A stretch of DNA of 7,027 nucleotides from Oscillospiraceae bacterium (GCA_015067375.1 SVMQ01000113.1:1-7027); one strand, 5' to 3'. Positions 1-6,051 are shown, numbered from the stretch's first letter. The notes: a model not told the origin generated them from the sequence alone. Translations and numbers: made by a program.

Positions 1-360
1 AAAAATCATAGTACAGTCGGGGAACATCTTTTTAACATTTGCCGCACCCTCAACCTCAATTTTAAGAATAACGTCCTTACCTGCCGCAAGCATATCCTCA
101 ACCGCCTTTTTAGGAGTACCGTAGTAGTTGCCGCAGTATTCGGTGTATTCCAGCACGGCGCCCTCGGATATCATCTCCTCAAATCTCTCTCTTGTGAGGA
201 AATGATAATGTGTGCCGTCCACCTCACCCGGGCGTGGCGCTCTTGTTGTGGCGGAAACGGAATATCCGACGTTTTCTGTCTGTGCCAGCACCTGCTCCAG
301 TATAGTGTCCTTGCCGCAGCCTGCAGGCGCGGATACTACGAATAAAAGTCCCTTACTCAT
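1..360 (-). CDS. gmk: Guanylate kinase, N-terminal 120 residues (cut by window edge)
   Basis: Guanylate kinase phosphorylates GMP to GDP with ATP in the cytoplasm, an essential step of purine nucleotide supply. The reading frame starts at the ATG read from 360 down and stays open to base 1, giving 120 of the roughly 200 residues usual for the family. The nucleotide-binding loop is at residues 10-19 ([10 protein letters not shown]). The GMP-binding region follows, with [11 protein letters not shown] at about 36-46, the DGTHYHF stretch at 48-54 and GNYYGTP at 77-83. All match the order of known Gmk proteins. The loop has Ala where many homologues have Ser (APSG), a mild variation. The start codon lies within the last codons of remA (8-base overlap, ATGAGTAA), so translation is probably coupled. 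The same remA-gmk order is known from Bacillus, where the omega subunit gene rpoZ follows. That position would be outside this window. Confidence 0.95.
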   Translation of the reverse strand, partial: MSKGLLFVVSAPAGCGKDTILEQVLAQTENVGYSVSATTRAPRPGEVDGTHYHFLTRERFEEMISEGAVLEYTEYCGNYYGTPKKAVEDMLAAGKDVILKIEVEGAANVKKMFPDCTMIF

Positions 361-604
361 CTGTTTCGTCCTCCTCTGATGTCTTGCCCGATATCGTATC
401 GGGCTGAAGTGCTGACAGCACCACATGGCCGCTGTCGCAGATTATAACAGACCTCGTCTTGCGCCCGCAGGTCGCGTCTATAGCTGTGCCGCTGTCCTTT
501 GCAAGCTGCACGATGCGCTTTACGGGGGCAGCCTCAGGGCTGACCACCGAAACTATCCTGTCGGCGTTGACGGTATTTCCAAAGCCTATATTTATCAGCT
601 TCAT
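353..604 (-). CDS. remA: RemA family DNA-binding regulator (DUF370)
   Basis: This 83-residue protein matches the RemA/DUF370 family. In Bacillus subtilis RemA is a small DNA-binding protein that activates biofilm matrix genes. Its role in non-biofilm clostridia is less clear. The recognisable core is the N-terminal LINIGFGN (3-10), then the [16 protein letters not shown] stretch (15-30), [14 protein letters not shown] (42-55) and ending with LSALQPDTI (63-71). The length equals the family norm, and the C-terminus is a short acidic tail (EEDETDE). The start is supported by GAGG at 617-614, 9 bases before the ATG. The gene is first in its transcript, with a good promoter at 688-660, and overlaps gmk by 8 bases. 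The family call is secure. A biofilm role here would be inference from Bacillus only. Confidence 0.93.
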   Translation of the reverse strand: MKLINIGFGNTVNADRIVSVVSPEAAPVKRIVQLAKDSGTAIDATCGRKTRSVIICDSGHVVLSALQPDTISGKTSEEDETDE

Positions 605-659
605 GTCGTTTTACCTCGCTTGTGTCAGGGGCAGAATACATAACGCCCCATAATACTTT

Positions 660-688
660 ATTATAACATATAGTGACGGAAAAATCAA
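660..688 (-). promoter_or_regulatory. Promoter of remA-gmk
   Basis: Read on the minus strand there is a -35 box TTGATT (688-683), a 17-base spacer and a perfect -10 box TATAAT (665-660). The -10 is preceded by TG plus one base (TGTTATAAT), an extended -10. Transcription would start near 653, leaving a leader of about 48 bases before remA. This is a typical sigma-A type vegetative promoter. Confidence 0.8.
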
Positions 689-746
689 TATATAAAATGC
701 AGTTTATATATCCTGTCATTCTTATTGAAAAATATCGCCGCAACAC

Positions 747-775
747 TTGATTTATTATGCAGAAAATGTTATAAT
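747..775 (+). promoter_or_regulatory. Promoter of the hydrolase operon
   Basis: The -35 box TTGATT (747-752) and the -10 box TATAAT (770-775) are separated by 17 bases, with an extended -10 (TGTTATAAT, 767-775). Both boxes are identical to those of the divergent remA promoter. Initiation near 782 would leave a leader of about 30 bases. It would also exclude the in-frame ATG at 790 as a well-placed start. Confidence 0.8.
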
Positions 776-800
776 GTATCTGTATAATTATGTCTTATTC

Positions 801-805
801 GGAGG
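801..805 (+). promoter_or_regulatory. Ribosome binding site deciding the start at 814
   Basis: GGAGG lies 8 bases before the ATG at 814. The upstream in-frame ATG at 790 lies only a few bases from the predicted transcription start and has no such site. The shorter protein is therefore preferred. Confidence 0.85.
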
Positions 806-813
806 AATTTGAA

Positions 814-1623
814 ATGACTATCAAGACCTTTTTCATCAACAGCGAAAAGACCGCATTCGTAAAGGCATATATGCTGGACAATATCTCGGGGCTGAAATTC
901 TGTGAGAAGCGTCCTGCTGTCATCGTATTTCCAGGAGGCGGATATGAATTCTGCTCCGACCGCGAGGGCGAGCCTATCGCGCTGCAGTACCTTGCACAGG
1001 GCTACAACGCTTTTGTTGTAAACTACACCTGCAATGCGAGATTTCCCGCGTCCCTGATCGACGCTGCCTACACTTTCTACAAGATACGCATGAGAGCAGA
1101 GGAATTCGGCGTTGACAAGGATAAGCTTGCTGTGCTCGGCTGCTCTGCAGGCGGACACCTTGCAGGCTGCCTTGCTACTATGTGGAGCGATGTGCAGATA
1201 ACCAAGGCGATAGGCTGCGAGCCTGACGACCTGCGTCCCAACGCGGCTGTGCTGTGCTATCCTGTTATTAGCGGAGTTACCGCGCCGCACGAGGGCAGCT
1301 TCAAAGTGCTTCTGGGCGAAGAGCCTAACCGAAGCGACCTGTCGCGCCTTTCGCTTGAAAACCGCGTTACTCCCAAGACACCGCCTGTATTCATCTGGGC
1401 GACTGCCAACGACGACTGCGTGCCTGCACACAATTCGCTCGTTATGGCCAAGGCTTGCATCTCCAACAAGGTACCTGTAGAGCTGCATATGTTCGATGAG
1501 GGCCCGCACGGTCTGTCTACCTGCGACAAGGCTACAGGCTGGCACGAGATGTTCTATCTCGATAACTGCAAGAGATGGATACAGATGTCCGTTGAGTTCC
1601 TCAATAAATACATGAACGTATGA
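814..1623 (+). CDS. Alpha/beta hydrolase, acetyl-esterase-like
   Basis: This is a 269-residue cytoplasmic alpha/beta-hydrolase-fold protein of the esterase type (COG0657 / BD-FAE-like). Such enzymes cleave ester bonds, often acetyl or other acyl groups on sugars. The substrate here cannot be read from sequence. The oxyanion-hole strand is at residues 36-44 (VIVFPGGGY, a PGGG variant of the usual HGGG). The nucleophile elbow is GCSAGG at 109-114 with Ser111. The acidic residue is probably Asp200 in ANDDCVP (198-204), and the catalytic His is 232 in GPHG. All three triad members are present in the right order and spacing, so the enzyme should be active. There is no signal peptide, so it would act inside the cell, for instance on imported acylated oligosaccharides (inference). 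It is first in its operon, and its stop overlaps the next start (ATGA, 1620-1623). Confidence 0.88.
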   Translation: MTIKTFFINSEKTAFVKAYMLDNISGLKFCEKRPAVIVFPGGGYEFCSDREGEPIALQYLAQGYNAFVVNYTCNARFPASLIDAAYTFYKIRMRAEEFGVDKDKLAVLGCSAGGHLAGCLATMWSDVQITKAIGCEPDDLRPNAAVLCYPVISGVTAPHEGSFKVLLGEEPNRSDLSRLSLENRVTPKTPPVFIWATANDDCVPAHNSLVMAKACISNKVPVELHMFDEGPHGLSTCDKATGWHEMFYLDNCKRWIQMSVEFLNKYMNV

Positions 1624-2348
1624 CAAAGCCTGAAATGATACTCTTCGACTATGGTCAGACGCTGGCTTACGAGCCGCATTTTGACCTGTCGAGGGGCTAC
1701 GACGAACTTTATAAGCATATCACGAAAAATCCCGATAACGTCACTGCCGCCGAACTGAAACAGTTTAGCGACAGGATTTTCCGACAGCATCGCGAAGTGC
1801 TGAAAGCAGGCTACGAGCCGCACGAGCATCACAGTCTGCGTGCTACGCTGGAGTACTATGGCGTGGAGCTTGATGTGGACATAGCAGAGGCGGAGCGCAT
1901 CATCTGGGACAATACGTCCATAGGTGCAGTTATGCCTCACGCTGACGTGCTGCTGCATTTCCTAAAAGAGCAGGGTATCCGCATGGGAGTTATCAGCAAC
2001 ATCGGCTGGTCGGGCAGCGCGCTGACAGAGCGATTGAACAGGCTGTTTCCCGAGAATGAGTTTGAATTCATCCTTGCATCCAGCGAGTACGGTATACGCA
2101 AGCCCGACAGGATACTCTTTGACATAGCGCTCAGAAAAGCAGGCGTCACCGCTGATAAGGTGTGGTACTGCGGCGACAGCATCGAAAACGATGTAAACGG
2201 AGCGCTCGCCGCCGGTATGTTTCCTGTGCTGTACGAATGTGCGGTAGAGGGCGGAATGCCAAAGGACAACAGCAAGCTTTACGGCAGCTGTGAATATCTG
2301 CACATCCACGACTGGCGCGAGCTTATGGAGATCATCAGAACGCTTTGA
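1620..2348 (+). CDS. HAD-superfamily hydrolase with D-x-G-x-T motif I
   Basis: This is a 242-residue protein of the haloacid dehalogenase superfamily, subfamily IA layout with a helical cap (about residues 17-105). Most members are phosphatases acting on small phosphorylated metabolites. Motif I is DYGQT at 10-14, so the nucleophile Asp10 is present. The second Asp normally found two residues later (D-x-D-x-T) is Gly12. Motif II is ISN with Ser126, motif III is the RKPD region with Lys161, and motif IV is GDSIEND with Asp186 and Asp191. Nucleophile, lysine and metal ligands are therefore intact, but the usual general acid/base is missing. The start overlaps the hydrolase stop by 4 bases and has no clear ribosome site of its own, so expression is probably coupled to it. 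The substrate is unknown. It may serve the same pathway as the esterase. Confidence 0.9.
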   Translation: MTKPEMILFDYGQTLAYEPHFDLSRGYDELYKHITKNPDNVTAAELKQFSDRIFRQHREVLKAGYEPHEHHSLRATLEYYGVELDVDIAEAERIIWDNTSIGAVMPHADVLLHFLKEQGIRMGVISNIGWSGSALTERLNRLFPENEFEFILASSEYGIRKPDRILFDIALRKAGVTADKVWYCGDSIENDVNGALAAGMFPVLYECAVEGGMPKDNSKLYGSCEYLHIHDWRELMEIIRTL

Positions 2349-2350
2349 CA

Positions 2351-2356
2351 GAGGTG
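2351..2356 (+). promoter_or_regulatory. Ribosome binding site deciding the start at 2362
   Basis: GAGGTG lies 5 bases before the ATG at 2362 and just after the HAD stop codon at 2346-2348. The open frame extends upstream to 2290, but that would overlap the HAD gene by 59 bases. The N-terminus it adds has no membrane or domain character. The start at 2362 is therefore chosen. Confidence 0.75.
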
Positions 2357-2361
2357 ATGTC

Positions 2362-2976
2362 ATGACAGAGCAGATCGGTTACTCTAATGTTTCGGACAGA
2401 TTTGGTTTTCGTGCGCTTGGTACATTCAGATGCAGACGAAGCTCCGAAACACTTATGCTTGCAGTAATGGCGGCTGTATACACGCTGTGTTTGTGTGTAA
2501 CGATAGTCAATATGGTAAATGTACTTAACAGTGATAACAGCGTGCCGATATTCGAGTATGACAAAACGATGGCGGACTATGCGCCGACGCTGAATATCGT
2601 GTGCGTAATAATATCGGTCATCATCATGCTCCTGCTGACTATCGGAGTTTTTGTGGCGGCAGTGATCATTACAGGCGGCGAGGAGTACAGCTACACCGCA
2701 AACGATGAAAAGATGACGATCACCGACCCTAAAGGAAAAAAGCTCGAATTTTATTACAGCGACATCAAAAGCGTAAAGTACGAAAAGCTGACTCTGTTTT
2801 CGCAAAGACAGCGCGGATTTGACGTATTCATCGACAACGGCTGTCACGTTTTTCAGTATCAGTACATATACGGAAAAAACAAGCTTCTCCGAGAGGAAAA
2901 GCACACGCCGTTCTTTATCCTTGAGGAGCGCGCAGGTCTGAGGACGCGCAGATACACCGACGAGATGGGCGTATAG
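2362..2976 (+). CDS. Two-helix membrane protein with soluble C-terminal domain, function unknown
   Basis: I do not recognise this 204-residue protein by name. It has two clear membrane helices, at about 31-52 and 77-104, joined by a 24-residue loop containing several Asp and Asn. About 100 residues of beta-rich soluble sequence follow (108-204), with pattern pieces such as EYSYTANDEKMTITD, FYYSDIKSVKYEK and GFDVFIDNG. This plan, two helices then a strand-rich domain with a YSDIKSV-like turn, resembles bacterial PH-like membrane proteins (bPH). That is inference from pattern only. The gene starts 14 bases after the HAD stop with its own ribosome site, so it belongs to the same operon. Its last four codons (ATG GGC GTA TAG) lie inside the first 124-bp repeat and its stop codon sits in a hairpin arm. 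The C-terminus may therefore have been set by the repeat. Confidence 0.8.
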   Translation: MTEQIGYSNVSDRFGFRALGTFRCRRSSETLMLAVMAAVYTLCLCVTIVNMVNVLNSDNSVPIFEYDKTMADYAPTLNIVCVIISVIIMLLLTIGVFVAAVIITGGEEYSYTANDEKMTITDPKGKKLEFYYSDIKSVKYEKLTLFSQRQRGFDVFIDNGCHVFQYQYIYGKNKLLREEKHTPFFILEERAGLRTRRYTDEMGV

Positions 2977-3087
2977 TCGGCTTCACCGACTATACTGCAA
3001 TTTTTCCTTCGTTGTCGGAGTGACAACGATCTTGCTTCGCAAGACCTGAAAAATCGCCGCCCGAAAGTTTGCGATGAGCTTGAATGG
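2964..3087. repeat. Repeat unit 1
   Basis: This first full unit overlaps the end of the membrane-protein gene. It differs from the majority sequence at 2993 (T), 3021 (T) and 3047 (T). The T at 2993 extends the first hairpin to a perfect 10-bp stem (2971-2980 with 2986-2995), which other units lack. The outer stem pairs 2997-3006 with 3048-3057. It encloses hairpins 3009-3016/3022-3029 and 3030-3035/3039-3044. Confidence 0.93.
2971..3005 (+). terminator. Terminator-like hairpin overlapping a stop codon
   Basis: A perfect 10-bp stem (2971-2980 with 2986-2995, loop CTTCA) is followed five bases later by TTTTT (3001-3005). The stop codon TAG (2974-2976) of the membrane-protein gene lies in the 5' arm. 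The gap between stem and T-run is longer than in a standard intrinsic terminator, so termination is likely weak or partial. Similar but shorter stems with the same T-run recur in the other units. Confidence 0.4.
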
Positions 3088-3211
3088 GATGGGCGTATAG
3101 TCGGCTTCACCGACTACACTGCAATTTTTCCTTCGTTGTCGGAGCGACAACGATCTTGCTTCGCAAGACCCGAAAAAACGCCGCCCGAAAGTTTGCGATG
3201 AGCTTGAATGG
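3088..3211. repeat. Repeat unit 2
   Basis: A full 124-bp unit with one difference from the majority: an A at 3178 where others have T. It gives six consecutive A and adds a mismatch to the outer stem. Confidence 0.93.
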
Positions 3212-3335
3212 GACGGGCGTATAGTCGGCTTCACCGACTACACTGCAATTTTTCCTTCGTTGTCGGAGCGACAACGATCTTGCTTCGCAAGACCCGAAAA
3301 ATCGCCGCCCGAAAGTTTGCGATGAGCTTGAATGG
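3212..3335. repeat. Repeat unit 3
   Basis: A full 124-bp unit with one difference from the majority: C at 3214, near the unit start in an unpaired position. It is otherwise the majority sequence. Confidence 0.93.
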
Positions 3336-3459
3336 GATGGGCGTATAGTCGGCTTCACCGACTACACTGCAATTTTTCTTTCGTTGTCGGAGCGACAACG
3401 ATCTTGCTACGCAAGACCTGAAAAATCGCCGCCCGAAAGTTTGCGATGAGCTTGAATGG
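3336..3459. repeat. Repeat unit 4
   Basis: A full 124-bp unit with three differences: T at 3379, A at 3409 (turning the third hairpin loop from TTC to TAC) and T at 3419. All three fall in loops or unpaired bases of the predicted fold. Confidence 0.93.
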
Positions 3460-3571
3460 GATGGGCGTATAGTCGGCTTCACCGACTACACTGCAATTTT
3501 TCCTTCGTTGTCGGAGCGACAACGATCTTGCTTCGCAAGACCCGAAAAATCGCCGTCCGAAAGTTTGCGAT
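3460..3571. repeat. Repeat unit 5 (incomplete)
   Basis: This unit matches for about 112 bases with one difference (T at 3556), then diverges after GCGAT. In place of the usual tail come 24 bases leading directly to the start of the second HAD gene. That flank still resembles the tail loosely. Confidence 0.9.
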
Positions 3572-3585
3572 CGACTTAATTAAAT

Positions 3586-3589
3586 GGAG
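3586..3589 (+). promoter_or_regulatory. Ribosome binding site deciding the start at 3596
   Basis: GGAG lies 6 bases before the ATG at 3596. The alternative ATG at 3584 overlaps this site and has no purine-rich stretch before it. The first residue is therefore taken at 3596. Confidence 0.75.
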
Positions 3590-3595
3590 CATGAC

Positions 3596-4216
3596 ATGAA
3601 TGGTATAGACTGGCTGTTCTTTGATTTAGGCGGCACGCTGTTTGACGAGACCGCCGCATGGGACGACAGGATACAGCGCACCTGTCAGAAGCACGGGATA
3701 CCCGAGGCGGATTTCCGCTCTGCAATGCAGCAGGCAGCGGCAAAGAATAAGCACGAATACCGCGGTGCGCTTGAAAAGTTCGGCATAAATTTCGGTGAGA
3801 AATGGAATGCTGAACACATCACGCCTTACCCCGAAGCGCGACAGGTGCTTGAAACGCTGAAAACGCGGTACAAGCTTGGTATCATCGCAAATCAGCCGCT
3901 TAACACTCGAAAGCGCATGGCAGAGGAATGGAAGTTTGCCGATATGTTCGACCTGATGATAATATCAGAGGAGGTCGGATTTTCAAAGCCTGACTCTCTG
4001 CTTTTCCGCGAGGCTCTGTATAAAGCACAGGTCAATGCAGAGCGTTGTATGATGATAGGCGACAAGCTGACAAATGATATCCTGCCTGCAAAGGTGCTCG
4101 GCTTTAAAACTCTGTGGATAAGGCAGGAATGGGGCGGCTTGCAGACCATAACGGACGACAGTATGCGCCCTGATATCACTGTGGATTCCCTCGGAGAGAT
4201 ACTGAGATACTTGTGA
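3596..4216 (+). CDS. HAD-like protein with altered motifs I and II
   Basis: This 206-residue protein belongs to the HAD superfamily, subfamily IA type, with a short helical cap (about 17-75). Motif I is DLGGT at 10-14: Asp10 is present, but Gly12 replaces the second Asp. Motif II is IIANQ at 96-100, with Ala98 where Ser or Thr normally binds the phosphate. Motif III is KPD with Lys131, and motif IV is GDKLTND with Asp156 and Asp161. Two of the usual catalytic positions are therefore changed, while nucleophile, lysine and metal site are kept. The protein may be a slow or specialised phosphatase, or a binding protein. The first HAD protein in the window shares the Gly change but keeps its Ser, and overall they look only distantly related. 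The gene follows the repeat array directly and is 13 bases before the lipoprotein gene, so the two are probably cotranscribed. No promoter of its own was found. Confidence 0.88.
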   Translation: MNGIDWLFFDLGGTLFDETAAWDDRIQRTCQKHGIPEADFRSAMQQAAAKNKHEYRGALEKFGINFGEKWNAEHITPYPEARQVLETLKTRYKLGIIANQPLNTRKRMAEEWKFADMFDLMIISEEVGFSKPDSLLFREALYKAQVNAERCMMIGDKLTNDILPAKVLGFKTLWIRQEWGGLQTITDDSMRPDITVDSLGEILRYL

Positions 4217-4229
4217 AAGGATGAGCGGC

Positions 4230-5675
4230 ATGAAACGGCGGCTTTTACTGATAATAACAGCGGCAATGCTGCTTGCAGGCTGTGACGAGCCTGTCGAGAG
4301 CGCACCTGAGACCGTGGAGCAGACCACGGCAGCACAGACTACCACTGCTTCATCCGCGGCACAGACAACATCCGCACAGACCGCGGATGATCCTGTGTCA
4401 TCAGTAACATCCGCAGAAGCGGAGCAGACCGTTGTCGGCGGCGTCAGTCTGACGGATGACCACAAAGAGCTGCGCGAATCGTTCAGCGGCGCGGACGAAT
4501 ACTGCGACTACATTGAACTTGGAATTACCACAACAATGTGCGATGACTTTGTTGCAAGGGCATATCAGCTTGCAGAGCAAAGCGAGGGCTTCGACAGCAG
4601 CTATAATGACAAGCATTTAAGCAGATGTATCGGCGTGGATGACGGATGCTTTTATTTTTCGGTGGTGTATACATACCAGCATTATGTAGAAGAGGCTGAG
4701 TGGTGGGACACAACTTATAAGGATATCTATTTCTGCTACGATTGCGATACGGATGAGCTTACTCAAATATTTGCGTTGGACGCTTATCCCGAAATAGAAG
4801 CAGTCAGCAACGAGGTCATGGTGCTGCGTGACAATAACTATAATTATGTCGCGCTGCACAGGGAGAGCGGATACCTTGCAGAGCTTCCTGCGCCATCGAC
4901 AAATATCGTGCTGATAGATGATACGGTGTATTATCAGTTTCTTTATTTGGAAAGTAACGCGGTACCCGTGGGTCAGACGGGCAGCGACCTCATATATATT
5001 GACGACTACACAGTGGAAAGCGGCATAGTGCGCGTTGGCTGGATGCTTATGGAGGAAAACAGATACAGCCGTTCTTCTGCAGGAGTATTCGATCAGTCTA
5101 CGACCGATACGATAGGAATGATCGATTATCCTGACTATGAAGAGTTGCTCGGATACAATTATCTTTCCACAAGATACAGTATAAGCAGGGGCGTTTATAA
5201 CATCGTATGCCTGCACAACGACAATGTAGCTTATGCACTGAACAACAAGGATTATCTGGTACATGACCCCGGCGGCAGAGTTAAAGACCTCATCTATGAT
5301 ACGTATTATCAGGGTACTGTCATGGCAGAGGAAAATCTGCTGGGCTGCCGCTTGCGTTTCAGCATCACGGACAGAAACGGCGAGGAATATGTCCTTGGTT
5401 ACTCGCAGTCCAGGAGCAAATACTCCGAAAATCCTTATTTCATCTATGAGGTGAAGATGCACTCCACACAGGACGGCTTGGTATTTCTTGATACAGGCAA
5501 AGCGCTGCTTGCGCTTATTGCAGAGCCTGATAACATGAGTTATGTAAAAGCCGCACTGCTCCCAGAGGATATATTCTCTCAGGAGATGGAATGGGAATAT
5601 AATGTCTATTGCGACGATGATCGGATATATCTTTTCGACAAAAGTGCCGAGAAGATAGTGACCATACACAGATAA
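4230..5675 (+). CDS. Surface lipoprotein, possible propeller-like domain, function unknown
   Basis: This 481-residue protein begins with a lipoprotein signal: Lys-Arg-Arg at 2-4, a hydrophobic core, and the lipobox LAGC with Cys18 as the lipid-anchored residue. About 50 residues rich in Thr, Ser, Ala and Gln follow (24-70), a flexible stalk typical of clostridial surface proteins. The remaining 400 residues are rich in Asp, Glu and Tyr. They contain recurring strand pairs of the kind IYFCYDCDTDEL, VALHRESGYLAEL and IYLFDKSAEKIV. These look like beta-propeller blades, but this is pattern inference, and I cannot name a family. The start at 4230 is preferred over the ATG at 4221: AAAGGA lies at a proper distance before it and the signal peptide then begins normally. 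The gene lies between the HAD-like gene and a small membrane-protein gene in one tight series. Confidence 0.85.
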   Translation: MKRRLLLIITAAMLLAGCDEPVESAPETVEQTTAAQTTTASSAAQTTSAQTADDPVSSVTSAEAEQTVVGGVSLTDDHKELRESFSGADEYCDYIELGITTTMCDDFVARAYQLAEQSEGFDSSYNDKHLSRCIGVDDGCFYFSVVYTYQHYVEEAEWWDTTYKDIYFCYDCDTDELTQIFALDAYPEIEAVSNEVMVLRDNNYNYVALHRESGYLAELPAPSTNIVLIDDTVYYQFLYLESNAVPVGQTGSDLIYIDDYTVESGIVRVGWMLMEENRYSRSSAGVFDQSTTDTIGMIDYPDYEELLGYNYLSTRYSISRGVYNIVCLHNDNVAYALNNKDYLVHDPGGRVKDLIYDTYYQGTVMAEENLLGCRLRFSITDRNGEEYVLGYSQSRSKYSENPYFIYEVKMHSTQDGLVFLDTGKALLALIAEPDNMSYVKAALLPEDIFSQEMEWEYNVYCDDDRIYLFDKSAEKIVTIHR

Positions 5676-5687
5676 GGAGGTACTACT

Positions 5688-6017
5688 ATGACTATCCCTG
5701 ACAAGCTGAGCTTCACTAAAGGCGAAAAGACCGCCGAGATAATATGCGCGGCGATGTTTGCGGCGTTTTTAGCGGCTTATATCACGCTTATCGCGGTCGG
5801 ATATCTTACGGGCGCATCCATCATCATGATAGTTATCTCGGGCGTTATGTATACGGCATGGACGACCTGCTCAGTCTATCCTCAGTGGACTAATCTGGTG
5901 TCAAGACCTGAAGAAGTGTCTGAAAAGAATCTGCACAGGCTGCGCAAGGGCTGCCTTGTGGCAGACTACCTTTTTCTGATACTGATTTTTGCAACTACGG
6001 TAATTGCAAGGGTATGA
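5688..6017 (+). CDS. Small three-helix membrane protein, function unknown
   Basis: I do not recognise this 109-residue protein. It has three predicted membrane helices at about 18-40, 43-63 and 89-107. The first two are separated only by a tight turn. A charged segment (about 66-88, with PEEVSEKNLHRLRKG) lies between helices two and three. The short N-terminus is polar. A strong ribosome site, AAGGAGG, overlaps the lipoprotein stop codon and lies 7 bases before the ATG, so translation is efficient and probably linked to the lipoprotein. It is last in its series, with no terminator hairpin after it. The lysA promoter begins 5 bases after its stop. Confidence 0.83.
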   Translation: MTIPDKLSFTKGEKTAEIICAAMFAAFLAAYITLIAVGYLTGASIIMIVISGVMYTAWTTCSVYPQWTNLVSRPEEVSEKNLHRLRKGCLVADYLFLILIFATTVIARV

Positions 6018-6022
6018 CCCCC

Positions 6023-6051
6023 TTGACAAATATAAAGAACTGTGCTAATAT
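6023..6051 (+). promoter_or_regulatory. Promoter of the diaminopimelate decarboxylase-like gene
   Basis: A consensus -35 TTGACA (6023-6028), a 17-base spacer and a -10 TAATAT (6046-6051) with TG one base before it (TGC-TAATAT) make this the strongest promoter in the window. Transcription should start near 6058. The leader of about 38 bases is far too short for a lysine riboswitch or a T-box. Confidence 0.85.

Larger units (their letters stand above)
2964..3571. repeat. Array of five tandem 124-bp structured repeats
   Basis: Four complete 124-bp units start at 2964, 3088, 3212 and 3336, and a fifth of about 112 bases runs from 3460 to 3571. I counted only about nine differences from the majority sequence over the whole 608 bases, so the expansion is recent or the copies are being homogenised. 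Each unit contains a hairpin TAGTCGG/CCGACTA with loop CTTCA. A second hairpin is TCGTTGTC/GACAACGA and a third is TCTTGC/GCAAGA with a three-base loop. The second and third are enclosed by a longer-range pairing GCAATTTTTC/GAAAAATCGC with one mismatch. The unit thus folds as one hairpin followed by a three-way junction. No convincing gene lies here: the minus-strand frames of 83 codons start at GTG without a ribosome site and overlap each other. No transposase and no CRISPR-like alternation of repeats with unique spacers is present. Confidence 0.95.

Noticed and set aside
790..813. Earlier start (ATG at 790) for the hydrolase
   Set aside because: It has no ribosome site, lies only a few bases after the predicted transcription start, and GGAGG is ideally placed for the ATG at 814.
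769..1626. Long minus-strand open frame of 285 codons opposite the alpha/beta hydrolase
   Set aside because: It is a shadow of the plus-strand gene, which has the full catalytic triad, promoter and ribosome site. The shadow translation shows no known domain.
3080..3101. Promoter within each repeat unit (TTGAAT and TATAGT)
   Set aside because: The spacer is only 10 bases, too short for a vegetative promoter, and the -10-like element lies in the hairpin stem.
2859..3482. Four overlapping minus-strand open frames of 83 codons, nearly identical and 124 bases apart, beginning with MKPTIRPSHSSSS
   Set aside because: They are a by-product of the repeat. They start at GTG with no ribosome site, overlap one another in different frames because 124 is not a multiple of three, and have low-complexity Ser/Arg-rich content.
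2964..3571. CRISPR array
   Set aside because: The units are identical along their whole length, 124 bases long, with no unique spacers, and no cas gene is nearby.
4617..5669. Long minus-strand open frame of 350 codons opposite the lipoprotein gene
   Set aside because: The plus strand has a clear lipoprotein signal, ribosome site and operon spacing. The reverse frame has a composition typical of an antisense shadow.
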